A DNA stretch of 36,278 nt from Pelargonium cotyledonis (GCA_036897625.1 JAYMTA010000171.1:1-36278), one strand, 5' to 3'; shown: positions 10,916 to 22,428, counted from the first letter of the stretch. Numbers and translations: made by a program. The notes: generated by a model not told the origin, from the sequence alone.

Positions 10916-11763
10916 ATGGAGAAGAAGATCACTCTCAATTTGGCTTCCTTGATCCTTGTTTTTGGCCATTGCAACATGTAAATTGTAATTACTAATTAAC
11001 CTTATTATCTCCTAATCTCTAACCTAACTTTTTTTCTTCTTTGTGGTGTGTTGTTCTTTTTCGTCACGCAAATTTGCATTACAAGAATATGTTGTTTCTC
11101 GAAGAAATTTCAACGAATTTAAATTTTGTTTTTTTTTTTTTTTTTTGAAAAGCCACCAACGAGAAGGTAGTGGGTTTGGTCGGACCCCTACCAATATATT
11201 AATAATAAAAAGAAGAGTACAAGAAGGAGGGTGACGTATAGCACCTTACCTCCTCAAATACACCTAAAAGGCTAAGCATGAATGCAATTACATAAAATAA
11301 AAAAAATTAATTTGTCAACAACTCGTTTCTCACTATTTTTTTCTATGAATTTTGGTGAAATAGTTACCAAAATTTTTTCACTTGCGACCAATATTTGTGA
11401 GGGTGTAACCCATACTCCATAGCAATTGTAGCTTGGATTTTGCAAGGGTATTTCTCTCACAAATTTGATTAAGAACTATTGTCGGTAATTTATGCAGGTG
11501 TACCGTTTATGAAGGTCGTGGTAGCTCAAACTGTGATTCGTTATTGCTCGTCTAATGATGGTTGTCCGTGCAAAATTTGCAAGTTCGGGGTTTGTGATTG
11601 CCACCCTAAGACTACCCGAACCGCTGCTACAATAATAGAAACATCCACACAAGTTACATGTGACTCTAGTTATGATCGTAAAAATAGGTGCAGATTTGGA
11701 GGAGTTTGTTTGCGAGGGTATTGCAAATGTTGGTCCACCAACCCTCCTCTCAAGAATGATTAA
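10916..11763 (+). pseudogene. Defensin-like cysteine-rich peptide gene, copy 1, apparently damaged
   Basis: Two-exon layout typical of plant defensin-like (DEFL) genes. Exon 1 (10916-10977) encodes a signal-peptide-like MEKKITLNLASLILVF; exon 2 (11498-11763, after a CAG acceptor) encodes the cysteine-rich part and ends with TAA. The first module reads C-x5-C-x-C-x2-C-x4-C-x-C; the second reads C-x9-C-x5-C-x4-C-x-C and has one cysteine fewer than its paralogue at 12485. The signal exon and cysteine exon are in different frames at the only good donor/acceptor pair, so as it stands no secreted product is predicted. The intron is 520 bases and contains a LINE tail. DEFL peptides are secreted and serve in defence or in reproductive signalling; which applies here is unknown. 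A sequence error or an unseen exon is the alternative to decay. Confidence 0.6.
11128..11280 (-). mobile_element. 5'-truncated LINE (3' tail) in the DEFL copy 1 intron
   Basis: A T-run at 11129-11146 marks a poly(A) tail on the minus strand. It is preceded (minus strand) by a plant LINE-like 3' end with TTGTACTC, ATTATTAATATATTGG and GGTGGCTTTTC. The 5' boundary near 11280 is approximate, and I found no clear target-site duplication. It lies wholly between the two exons of the DEFL gene. Confidence 0.6.
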
Positions 11764-11970
11764 TGTCGTCAGAGATGGGAGATTACCGAGTTTCTGCAGT
11801 AACATTAACAAGTAAAATTTATACATACGCGCACATTTAGAAAGAAAAAAAAAGGTCAAAACACAAATCTCATGGCTTATTCTTGTGTTCGAGCTATGTT
11901 TTTGCAATCACAACTCAGTCAAGATGTTGTATAGGTCATTTTCTATTGTATGATATTTTCTTGTATTTTA

Positions 11971-12133
11971 GCTCGAGTACATTTTTTTTTTTGAAAGGAA
12001 ATACTTTATTTATTAATTGAAGAACTCGGGTACAGAAAACATCATAGAATGCATCATCAACTTTAAGGTTCCGAACCAGACATGGACATAAGAGACGAAA
12101 CCCCTATAATCGCAGGCTGCTCGAGTACATTTT
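11971..12133 (-). mobile_element. Short 5'-truncated LINE with 15-bp target-site duplication
   Basis: The sequence GCTCGAGTACATTTT occurs at 11971-11985 and again, identical, at 12119-12133. Between them (11986-12118) is a minus-strand insert ending in poly(A) (T-run 11982-11992 on plus) and carrying the LINE-like tail AATAAATAAAGTATTTCCTTTC. A perfect 15-bp duplication with poly(A) is the mark of target-primed reverse transcription. It inserted between the two DEFL copies and is recent enough to keep a perfect duplication. Confidence 0.85.
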
Positions 12134-12384
12134 CTTAGTGTAGTCTAAATAGTTTGTGTAATATTTCTAAAAAAAAAAAATAGCTTATGTATTAGATCAA
12201 AACATAAAATCATGAATTTTTATTTGTTTTTGAGACTTTTTATTTCAAATAATGAAGGTTGAAAATGTTATTTTCACAAGAATTTGACCAATGACCCAAC
12301 CAAAACAAGAAGCATCAGTTATGATATTGACCAAACAAAAATCAAATTTCAGTTATTAATGATCAAATTCCTCATCCATAATTG

Positions 12385-12394
12385 CTATATATAT
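12385..12394 (+). promoter_or_regulatory. TATA box of DEFL copy 2
   Basis: CTATATATA lies about 90 bases before the ATG at 12485 and about 70 before an earlier ATG at 12462. Confidence 0.45.
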
Positions 12395-12484
12395 GCAACT
12401 GAAATGTAAATATTGGACAACAATTTAATTATTGAGATATATATTGCCCAAAATTAAAGATATGGAAAAAACTTCCATCTCAAG

Positions 12485-12885
12485 ATGGCTTCTTTGCTCC
12501 TTGTTTTGGCCATTGTTGCTTGTAAGTCTATTTCTCATCTCTAAATATCTTAAACTCGAACAAATTTATTTTATTTAAAATTAGTATCAATCTAATACGG
12601 TCTGGTCTTTGATTCAAAAATTTGATCGTAATTTGGTCCGGTTCAATTTGAGAGCATTCAGGTGTACCAAATATGAGGGTGGCAAGAGCTGGTCATAGGG
12701 CATGCAGTAACTATCATGAGTGCCCTCCATGTTTTGATTGCGACAACGGCCGTTGTGCCTGCGACGCCACCGCATACGTGCATGCAGCGTCCGAGCCTGT
12801 TCGGTGCACCACCACAGCCGTGTGCCAACAGATATGCCCTAAAGCCGGTGGCACTTGCCGGGATGGTTTATGTCATTGCAATTAA
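12485..12885 (+). CDS. Defensin-like peptide with two cysteine modules, copy 2
   Basis: Exon 1 is 12485-12521 (donor GTAAGT), exon 2 is 12662-12885 (acceptor CAG), a 140-base intron. The spliced product is 86 residues: a hydrophobic leader MASLLLVLAIVA, then CVPNMRVARAG and twelve further cysteines in two modules, C-x5-C-x2-C-x2-C-x4-C-x-C and C-x5-C-x3-C-x6-C-x4-C-x-C, ending CHCN. The terminal C-x4-C-x-C of each module is the usual DEFL signature. Single-domain DEFL peptides are most common, so the double module is unusual. I chose the ATG at 12485 because only it joins exon 2 in frame. The ATG at 12462, at the place where copy 1 starts, is out of frame and would act as an overlapping upstream frame. 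The leader is short and lacks basic residues, so secretion is probable but not certain. Confidence 0.65.
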
Positions 12886-12951
12886 ATTGTCATTTCACAA
12901 ATGCGTAATAGCGGTTTTGTTACCAGAAATATGATCAAATATAAATCTAAT

Positions 12952-13140
12952 AAACGATATGACATTTTATGAACATGTCGTAAAGGTAATCTCCAAGTCT
13001 TTGATGTATAAATAAACGACGCAACATTTCCTGAATGCGTCGTCAATCTAACATCCAAGTTGCCAACAAATCTAAATAAATAACGTGACATTTCATGAAC
13101 TTGGTGCAAAAGTGATCTCCAAGTCTCCAACAATATTCAA
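12952..13140. repeat. Three degenerate tandem units of about 63 bp with internal inverted repeats
   Basis: Units begin near 12952, 13014 and 13078, each resembling AAACGA-GCGACATTT-CTGAA followed by AATCTCCAAGTC. Unit 1 contains GACAT...ATGTC and unit 2 GACGCA...TGCGTC at the same place, so the stem is kept although its sequence differs. This lies between the DEFL copy 2 stop and the 3' end of PHYLLO. It may be a subterminal repeat of a decayed DNA transposon. Confidence 0.55.
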
Positions 13141-13263
13141 TCGGCGTCTATAAACGCACAAAATAGAAGAGAAAATAGTTTTATATAGTAATTGTTAATT
13201 TCTCATGGAAACTTGCAAGGTTTCATCAAGAGATTTACTGGTTTCATGGATCATTTCCATTAG

Positions 13264-14356
13264 CTATCGCCTATCGCCACTTTCGCTCCCTTTCACACTA
13301 GTTAAAAACTGTCTCAACGCGCTGATGGTTTGCAGAGGATTCTCCAGATGCACGGCGTGCCCAGAGTTGGGGATTTCAACCATGTCATGGATCGTGTTTT
13401 CTATGCCGCTTCCAATTACATCCAACATTTTCTCAGCGATTCGTTTGAACTTTGAGTCTTTCTCTCCGACAATGAGTAGGAGAGGTACTTTGCATTGGTT
13501 CAAGTCTTCCCACAATGGCCTAAGGAAACAAAAATGTAAAAAACTTTCATTTCAGGCCAAAATGTTGTTACGCAGATAGGACACGGTTTGAATTCTATAT
13601 CTAGCTATGCTTACGGCTGTCTCCCGGAGCTTAGATCCGACAGAGCTCTTGCAAGACTTCTTACATCATCGTGCTGTAATCGGCTTGCAACTATATGATT
13701 GAAATGTGGATGGTCTCTTAAGCTGTTCAATAGGCCAATATTCAGTGATTGTTTACTTAACGCTATTTGCAAGCACTAATCAAAAGATGTAAAACCGAGG
13801 AGTTACCTTTTCCACAGATTGCTGGCATACCAGGAATCGAGGAAGATCGGTAACCCATGAGCGATAAGGGAGCGTGCTTTGGAATCATCTTTGGCTTTAC
13901 ATATTTTTCTTGCTACTTCGTCTTTTAATCCAGGGCTTCCGGAAATTATAACAGCTCCTTCAATCTACATGAACATGGTTACTTGCTTTAGTTATATCCA
14001 AAGTAACAATGCATCTCTCGTAGATGAAACTAAAATATTAAACATGGGCTGTGTACCTGATTGCTAAACCTCAAGGCCATAAATAATGCAATCCTTGCTC
14101 CCATGGAATATCCCACAAGGGTAACTTTTTTATCAGTAATGTGATTGATCAGCTTACTTAATACGTCTCCAACTACCTCCATTGACAATCTAGACTCCTG
14201 TGCAGCTTCTTCAATGCCATGATTTTGTACTGTTGATCCGCCATGGCCAGGAAGGTCGATTGAAATGCATCTTGCAGATCCCGAGATGGATTTCATGATG
14301 GTAATCCAGTCTTCTCCGGTTCCAAGAAAACCATGAAGAAATACAAGAATATTGCC
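13264..14356 (-). other. PHYLLO: MenH module of PHYLLO (SHCHC synthase)
   Basis: Last four exons, about 274 residues. MenH is an alpha/beta hydrolase-fold enzyme that eliminates pyruvate from SEPHCHC. Visible: [12 protein letters not shown] (oxyanion-hole region), [10 protein letters not shown], the nucleophile elbow VGYSMGAR (serine about 1168), [10 protein letters not shown], the acid in IVGEKDSKF and the histidine in NSGHAVHLE. The triad is therefore complete. The stop at 13264 is followed by an AT-rich 3' region. The gene ends about 380 bases from the convergent DEFL copy 2. Confidence 0.9.
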
Positions 14357-17300
14357 CTGCAAAAGCAAAACCTCAGAGTCAGTAAGCATGCTCGTAGTAG
14401 AAGGTATGGCAGCTACAAATGACAAGGTTCTTTAACAAGCAAATGGAGATTCTCCAAGTGAATAGACGAAAAAGGAAAAGGAAACGTGCTCAAACACGTG
14501 CACACAGGAAAGCAGTCGTAATCGTACTAAAATTTGCAGATGCGACCCCAAATGAGATCCCCCATGACATTCCTCATACCGTTATAGTTTTTGGTTGATG
14601 AAAGCAAAACAATTAATCATTCTAGCAATCCAAATACAAGAAAACGATGTAAAACGTAATCAATACAAATTTGCTGTGTATTTGTGTGTAAGAGAGAGAT
14701 CACTGTACTTACATCAATATCTTGTCCTGTCTCTAGCACTTTGATGGAATAAGAGAATCCCTTTGAATCCACACCCAGCTTATATGTACAAACTTGTTCT
14801 CCCGTAAAAGTTCTTTGAACGACTTTGTGATTGATCTGGAATTTCTGTAAGAGTCTATTAGCATCCACAACAGATGCTTCAACAAAGCCACTGTATGGGT
14901 TACGAGAAATCCTGAGGGGGTTTGTTGTTGCATCTTCTTCAAGCCAGCGATAAGTCCCAAGACCATGGGCTATAGGTGCGGCAAGATCATTATCCATCGC
15001 CTTACATATTTCCACGTTCTGCAGTTCAAGATAACTGGAAAACTGAACATATGCTGATAAACCGACGCTACTTTCAAATGTAGCACTGACAACAGCCATT
15101 TTCCCGTGTTGCTGGGCCCATTGGGCAATCATCGCTGCATTTTCAAATCCACCAACAACACTCGGTTTGATTACCTGACAAATCAAATGTAAGAAAAAAA
15201 AAATATCCAAATAAGGCCCGGAAAATAAATTATTTGTCAATTACAGAACGTAACAGGTCAAATTTTATTTTGACGGATTTGAGTGCTTCCTCAAAATTTG
15301 TAAGCTCTGCTCCCAGCCATAACAAGTGATGTTCTTGCATGGAGCTATTAAATAGTACAAAACCTCAGCTACTCCTAAACAACAAATCTTGTAGATGGGA
15401 TCAAGGTTTATACTTCATAGAGCTGAGCTATGCCGAATTCTTGTTATTTTCAAGATAGGTATAAAACATATTGCAACCTGAACTCTATTACCATTAACAA
15501 ACATAAAACTGATAAAACTGATGATTCTTTGCAAAAAAAATGTGATTTGTGAAGCAGAACAGCAATTTGGAACCACTACAAAATAAAATTTGAATATGTG
15601 ACCACACAGATCATATTATTGAAGCTCAGTTACTTACAACAGCAACTATTCCAGAGTGAATGTGCTTTTCAAGTGTTATAAAAGGACTGCCTTGAATATT
15701 ATCAATAGTTTCATCAAGTGCAACAGGTAAGCCGCTTTCTTCACAAAACTTAATGATATCATCTTCATTCCGAACAGGTTCCTGAAAAGGGGAAAACGAA
15801 GCAGAAGAGATAAGTTATGTGCAACTAAAGTCGTTTAGCAAGACACAGCACAAAATATATGCATCTCTATAGACTTATAAAGTACACTTGACCTATCAAA
15901 CAGTACCTCAATATACTGTAGGTTACAATTTTTGACACATGAACCAAATTTGAGAGCTTCCTTATAATCCCAGTTTCGGTTCGCATCCACACGGAGTTCA
16001 ACCTTTTGTCCGACCTTTTTTCTTACTTCTTGTATAACATCAGCGTCTTCAGTCGGATCTCCTCGACGTGCAACCTAAGATTTATAATTAGTAAAGAATC
16101 CAAGGTTATGAAGAATAATGTAATTTCAACACCGCGGTTTGAGTAAAATGAACTCACTTTAAGCTTTATAGCAGTAAATCCTTCATCAACTAGTGCAGCA
16201 GCTAAATTAGCTACCTCTTTTGGAGTCCCATTAGAATCAAGAAGTGCACAAATCTTAACTCTTGATGACCTTTCGGATATAGCTTCACCTTTTGAAGGAT
16301 GCAACACGTTTAACATGTTGGAACCTTGTCTTGCTGCTATGGCGCTGAGAATAGCCACTTCCAACCCACATCTGACGCTCGGAAAGATTGAACATGGCTT
16401 TATGATAACAACAAATTAGCTCAATATATTAATAAATAAATAAAAATTAAACTACATCAATATAGACCACAATTGCATAGACCTACTGGGATTCCTAATT
16501 CATTCCATATCCAGGAAGAAAATGAGCCCATTAGCAGCGGGAGGGAATAACTGATCCTAGCTCCTTTTAAAACATGAAGAAGAGACCTGAGTTGCTCTTC
16601 CACATCTAACAGGTTTTCTTTGTGAATTTCAAGGGGTGAAACCTGTTGAACAAGAATAATGCAAATGCAACAGCTAAAGAAATTTGAAAAAGTGGGGGGA
16701 ATCTACGAGCAAATGAAGAATACCAAAGACATCTAAAAGTCATAGCGAAACTAACCTCTCCAAACCCAACACTTCCATTTTCGAGAAACAGAGATAAAAT
16801 AAAACCTTCTCTGTAGAACCTGATCCGATCATTAATACGAGTCGAAGTAGGTGGCGCGGAGAGTGGAATTCTGCCAAAAAAAACAATAAATTCTTGATTC
16901 CCTCAAGTCATTTATCGGAGATTTTTTGAAGCACTGAAAAAAAGGTCACCTATACAGTGAGAACTCCATTTTGTGAATTTTGCAAAGAAACCCGGGTGAA
17001 AATGAATCGGAAACAGAGAGACTTGAAAGGATGCCTAAAGCACGATCAGCTGCTTGACGTGCAGAGTTCCTAAGAATACTGAGATGAAGGAGGAATGTGT
17101 CAGTGGTAACTCATGATATGTTGTCGAATTAAAAGAGATTGCTATTCACACAACAATACAACCGAAACAACCTGTGGAAGGAGGCATTTGAAGCAATGCA
17201 GCTTTCAACTTCAATAACACGATCTCCCTCTTCATGCTGAGATGTGGATAAAGCATCCTGAAGTTCCAGCTTTGTCCGCACTCTTATATGCTTCACACTA

Positions 17301-20300
17301 CACATTTATTCAATGAGGATATTCAATGAATCTTGCATATTTTAAAGTCAGAACACTGATTCAACACAAGTAACAAGGCAAAGATTTTCTGTGGTATACA
17401 AACAACAAGGACTATGTCTTATGTAAGATCATTTTATTAAACAGAAAATTAGAATTACTTGTTTTTTTTTTCATCCTCATTTTTTCCTTTCTAATATATT
17501 AGCTGACTGAGAGGATATATATAACTTTCATATGCATCAAGAACATGTCTACAACTTTACCCGTGGGCCGAACATAGCTTGCTGACTGATATGTTATGAG
17601 AGGTGTAGAAATACTGCTCCATGACACTTGGCTCAGTTCTGTTTGCAATGGGAAGGAGACTGAAAATTGCACCACCATGATTGTTTATCACGAGTATCGT
17701 CATTGGTTTCCTCGATGCCCTTAAATAGAATATATCCTTTTTTAAAACTCCACTGATAAACAATACATGATGGAATCATAAAAAATGTTGTATGATATAA
17801 ACTAGTACATCAGTCATCAAGTATTTAAACACTGCTTCATATACAGAAATCATGGAGCTGATTCTTTAAGGCATGTACTGCTAATATCAAGTAACCATAT
17901 GGAAAGCGATAAGTACAACAAGAACGCAGCAATGTGTGAACAAAATCTTCCAAAACCTGAATTGATTAGAGAACAAGATGACATACCTTTGATTCAAGAT
18001 TGCCAAACCATTTGTGTCATGAAGGAAAGAAACATCTCCAATCACACAAAATACCTGAACAACAGTCAATAGAAATATGAATAACGTGTCATTTTATTGC
18101 TTTGAAAGACCTACTATATGGGATGACTTTAAGAGATGTGGGCATAATGAGATCTGATTGAGTATCATGTGATCATTTGGAGATTTGGGCATAATAAATC
18201 TGAGTATGCACTATGATTAAGTATTGATAATTGCATAGAAGAAAACCGAATATTATGTTCTCATGAGTAATAATCATACTATGCACAAATAACCTAAAGT
18301 ACCATCTTGTGACAAGAATAAATAACATAACCAAGATGTAGCCAAATGGTGATAATTATTAGGTTCATAAGAAAGAAACATTATAACACTCTTTTCTGAT
18401 GATCCCATTCCCATCAATAAGTCAACATAGCAAAATTCATCTTCTTGGGGGTAATTTAAGAAACTCAATCAAATTCTATAAATGATGAAAGCCATTAGAA
18501 AGATCTATGATGTCGTCCAATAACATTCATGTTTTTTAATACATTGGAATACAACTAATCCTTTGTATGCACTCACCCGTTTGTTGCATCCTACTGCAAA
18601 ACCAACAGCTGTGCTGAGCAAACCATCAATACCACTAGCTCCTCTATTTCCGACCACCTGTACCCCGAGACATGATAGTTTTGAGTTGAACATCATTGCT
18701 GCAATACTATCAGTACCTTTTACCCAACTACGTCCATACATGTCTGCATCACGTATTGGCATACTGTTACCTATAAAAAGAGCACATTCTGGTGAAAGAG
18801 CTTCTGAAACTGTGTAAGCAAGTTGAGGTTCGGTTGATGAGGACTGAGCGAGAATCTGAAATGACAGATCCAATGAAACCTGGAAAACAGGGGAGATATT
18901 TAGTAAAGTCACTCAAATAAAAGCAGAGTATAACAATATGGAAACAAAACCCACTTAGATGCGAGGAAAGGCACTAAATAAGAAGTTAAATAGAAAATCA
19001 GGCTATTCCTAACTCCAAAAGAAGCCTAATTCTTCTCATATAAACTACAAAACTGCAGCTTACACACTAGGGTTGATAGCCAAAATAAAATTATAATCAT
19101 ATCCTAAGAAACAACCACCACCGAACATAACAATACAATCTTCATACAGAAGATATTTGAATTGAACAATGGATAAATATAAAATAATTCAGCAAAAAAT
19201 TGCACCACTTAAGCCATGATATGTGTTCAATGTTTGCCACTATTTAGTCTAGTTGAAATTACAATGTTCAGCCAGACTAAAGTTGACCTGACTTGCTTGA
19301 GACTGATATCCAGCTATATGGACAAAGGAGTTTGCCAACGTAACAGATTAAAATAGAGAAACAAGCAAATACCATCATATTCAATGCTTGAAGATAATCG
19401 CTCCAATTCCCGCTTTTCTGTGGAAAATGAGACCGGAGTAAAATATCAGCAAACTGAACAATGTTACTCTGGATCCTGTGTGTTACAATATGAGAAGGAT
19501 CATGGCGACACTGATGATTGGCAACCATAATGTATGTGCTTGAAAAGTCATCCTCCAACATCTGTGAAATGCGCTTGCTTGTTATCTTACTCCCAATCTG
19601 TTCATGATTCAAGATGCGGAGGCAATTTATGAGAAGAAAACATAGATATCTAATAGATGAATTGGAAAATACTTTAGAACAAACACTAGTGTGTTTAATC
19701 AGCTTCCTAACATATTTAAGACATCAATCTTGCATGTGTTGTTCTTAACAACTGCTTATATTTTTAGTTTTTGGTCACAGTAATTTGACGAAGAAAAACA
19801 ATGGTTCTAAATAAATCTTTAGTTCCAGCTATATAAATTCGATCTTAAAGACCGTTACTTTTATTATAATTATTTTAAAGACACCGTTATTGCCACTCCA
19901 ATTACCCCCATGAATACACACGTCCACTTCATTTGCCACAATACTATTGATGACAGGACTTACAAGATATGTATATGCAAATCAGTTACATTAAAATATG
20001 GAACCTAAACTGCCAACAGGAAGAAAAATGCAAAGTTGTTCTCATAAAAAAGTAGTTCCCAACTGTCCAAACTTCAGCAACTTTATGGATTTTCTTTTCC
20101 AGTAATACATTAAGATCAATAATTTCTAATGATTTGTTTCAGACCTCTTCATTCAAGATGGCATGCATGTCTATATTAGCTGCTTGAACCAATAGTAAAA
20201 TAAAATATAGGATAAATATTTACCTGAATAATCACATCGGTCTGTACCCAATTCCTGACAGGATCAGAGAGAAGAGCGTGATCAAGATGATCAACAAATA

Positions 20301-21751
20301 GCAATCTGTCATCAACTTCAGGAAAAGGAGTTATAAGCTTTCTCAATCGTAAACCAGACAAGATGTCCGCTGCAATAGGCCATGAAAGATGCTTAGCCAA
20401 GAGAAGAGTTGCCCATATCTCATCTTCCGTATGGATTGCACCAACAAGCAGAAGCCCTTTGTTAGCCCCATTAATAAGTTTTATGACCTGTGTCATCTGG
20501 CTATGAGTATCATTGCATGAATGAGAATGTTGTGCTCTGATATACTTTGTAAACGGTTCAGGACTAGACATCCAAGAGTCCAACCCTTTCAAACAGCTTA
20601 GCATCCACTTGCTTGGGCTATTATCCAATGGCTCCCTAAAAGGGCAGTTAATATGAACAGGTCCATATGGCAAACTGGTCGACCAGTGCACAGCAGAGTC
20701 AAGGGTGGTAAGTACCATCCGGGCAGGAATATGATCTGTCGGAGCAGGGAGGCTGAAAAAGAACCTTACAAAAGAACCAAAATGGTTTACCTATACAAGA
20801 AATTAAACAATATTAAATGGATCCTTGAACAAAAATTTCAGCAGAATATATATAACTCATAACATAATTGACTCTAAATGCCATCCCATTTCAAGTCATC
20901 GACATATACGTAAATAGTATGATAATATATTCTAAGTTATAATTATTGGCAAAAGGCATAATTAGTAGCTAATCATCTATCCCATTTAAATGGTCAATTT
21001 AACCTTTATGCATCACTAACCACAATCTAGTAGTTTTAAAACTTAGTCCACTTGAACCAATCAGAGAGTATTCCTGACTTGCAACTAAAGAAGAAAACAA
21101 AAGCACTAACAGTCTAATACAATTAATTAGATTAGATAAGTTATTCCTACCTGATTAATTGCTTGGTTTGCTCCAGCATCCAGAAGCTCTGGAGGACGAT
21201 CAGCCGTGAGCAGTAGAAGCGGTATAAAATCTTGACTAGCCTCAACAACCTGTGAAATTTCAATATTATGATAGGCAAAGTTATTGCATGAAGGCAACAC
21301 TGTAATCCTCAAACAAGATTTTCAGACGTTTATTAATAAATGGAATCATTGCTAATCTGCATATTCGGTAAAACTTACTGCAGGAAGAAGATTTGAAACT
21401 GCAGTGCCTGACGATGTTATGACAACGGCAGGTTTCTGAGATCCTTTGGCATAACCAAGGGCATGGAATGCAAGTGAGCGCTCATCATAACATGCAATAC
21501 ATGTTATTAGTGGATGTGAGGAAGCAGCAATCGCAAGAGGGGATGATCTTGATCCTGGAGCAACACAGAAATACTAGAATACAGGAAAATCAGACATGCG
21601 CCTGAAAAGAAAAGAACTGGAACTGGTTCTCAATACTAGAACTTACTGTCAAACCAAGACGAGAGCATTCTTCAATTATAAGTGACGCCCAAACAGCATT
21701 AATGTTTCCATGATCTCGCAGTGAGAAACTCATTTCAGTGGCACGATCCAA
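13264..21751 (-). CDS. PHYLLO: PHYLLO: MenD-MenC-MenH fusion enzyme (MenF part not in window)
   Basis: A trifunctional part of the plant phylloquinone (vitamin K1) pathway, normally a plastid protein. Twenty exons, listed 5' to 3': 21751-21647, 21573-21379, 21249-21151, 20790-20224, 19597-19373, 18879-18577, 18054-17987, 17719-17561, 17297-17172, 17069-16950, 16870-16756, 16642-16487, 16397-16158, 16074-15907, 15781-15638, 15174-14713, 14356-14057, 13964-13807, 13722-13615, 13519-13264. All junctions are GT-AG, and the lengths sum to 4074 bases, 1357 codons plus TAG, with no stop. The first placed exon starts at an AG acceptor, so it is internal or its start is its seventh codon, ATG. The usual plant protein is about 1.7 thousand residues (from memory), so roughly 350 N-terminal residues (MenF remnant and transit peptide) are missing here. 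All visible catalytic motifs are kept, which argues that the gene is under selection. Confidence 0.92.
14713..17069 (-). other. PHYLLO: MenC module of PHYLLO (o-succinylbenzoate synthase)
   Basis: Roughly residues 615-1060 of the visible protein. MenC is an enolase-superfamily enzyme that dehydrates SHCHC to o-succinylbenzoate. The catalytic set is complete: the K-x-K pair in AIKLK (about 824-826), the metal-binding acidic residues in RVDAN (about 856), YIEEPV (about 882) and ALDET (about 905), and the opposite-face lysine in VIKPSVVGG (about 933). [13 protein letters not shown] and GLGTYRWL are further conserved blocks. The exon 16642-16487 ends ELGIP, and using donor GTAGGT keeps the frame and family length. 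Confidence 0.9.
17172..21751 (-). other. PHYLLO: MenD module of PHYLLO (SEPHCHC synthase)
   Basis: Residues 1 to about 590 of the visible protein. MenD is a thiamine-diphosphate enzyme that adds a 2-oxoglutarate-derived unit to isochorismate. Visible marks: [17 protein letters not shown] at the start, [23 protein letters not shown] with the glutamate expected to activate the cofactor, [60 protein letters not shown], and the cofactor-binding [12 protein letters not shown] followed about 20 residues later by the paired asparagines of VINNHGG. All are in the order known from bacterial MenD. The ATG at codon 7 aligns with where bacterial MenD proteins begin (from memory of E. coli MenD). Confidence 0.9.
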
Positions 21752-21956
21752 CTGATAGTAGAAAGAGACATACAACCTGAACAATCTCACCCAAGTTTGT
21801 TTCTTCTAACATTAAGAAACTAAATGCGTCATAAATATAATGACAGAAAATATTTACAGACTTGATATACCATACATCTTCCAAAACATGAAAGAGGAAA
21901 TAGACCCTTCTTGTAATAATAATAGCACACTAGTGCAATGCTAAAAGTTCAAAGGC
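21752..21956. other. PHYLLO: Intron or upstream region of PHYLLO
   Basis: Between the first placed exon and the SINE, on the minus strand, there is a CTATCAG acceptor but no frame resembling MenF. AT-rich. Confidence 0.5.
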
Positions 21957-22280
21957 TAACCCAGTGGGTTGGCATAGTTGGTTCAGCACTACGTCCCTTA
22001 AGCAAGAGGTTGGGAGTTCGAATCCCAGCTCTTGTGAATGGAAAAAACTCATGGGTCAACCTCCTACCGCTTAGTACGCTGACAGTGGGGCGAGTGGGGA
22101 TTAGTTTGAGTGTGGTAAAACGGCTTAAAAGTGCCAACCGCGAGTGCGCGGGCCCGCTCAGGAACCTCATGGTATACACAGAAAAGAAATATAATGTTAT
22201 TAATTACTATTAATTCAATGGTAAGGGTAATATTATCATTTTACAATAATACAACAAAAAAAAAAAAAAAAACAAAAACA
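21957..22280 (+). mobile_element. tRNA-derived SINE, full pol III head
   Basis: A tRNA-like head has the A box TGGCATAGTTGG (21970-21981) and the B box AGTTCGAATCCC (22015-22026), 33 bases apart, followed by a tRNA-unrelated body (TACGCTGACAGTGGGGCGAG) and a poly(A)-rich tail near 22254-22285. The end of the body is uncertain; the AT-rich stretch 22190-22250 may be flank. It lies about 200 bases upstream of the first PHYLLO exon, antisense to that gene. No clear target-site duplication was found. Confidence 0.75.
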
Positions 22281-22428
22281 AAAACAAACACTATTTTTTT
22301 ACACATACTCTTACAACTCATTTGATCAGACACAATTCAAATTTCCTACGTAGTTCTCTCTCTTCATTTTAACTTCTCAATTAACACGAATATATATATA
22401 GAGTTCCCAAACATGCCCTAAGTCCGTA

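Noticed and set aside
13205-13579. Plus-strand frame of 124 codons
   Set aside because: Antisense to the last PHYLLO exon, whose catalytic motifs are clear on the minus strand.
21970-22026. Possible functional tRNA gene
   Set aside because: A and B boxes are present but the acceptor stem does not close and a SINE body with A-rich tail follows.
21949-22213. Open frames on both strands of 76 to 91 codons
   Set aside because: They fall within the SINE, whose A and B boxes explain the sequence.
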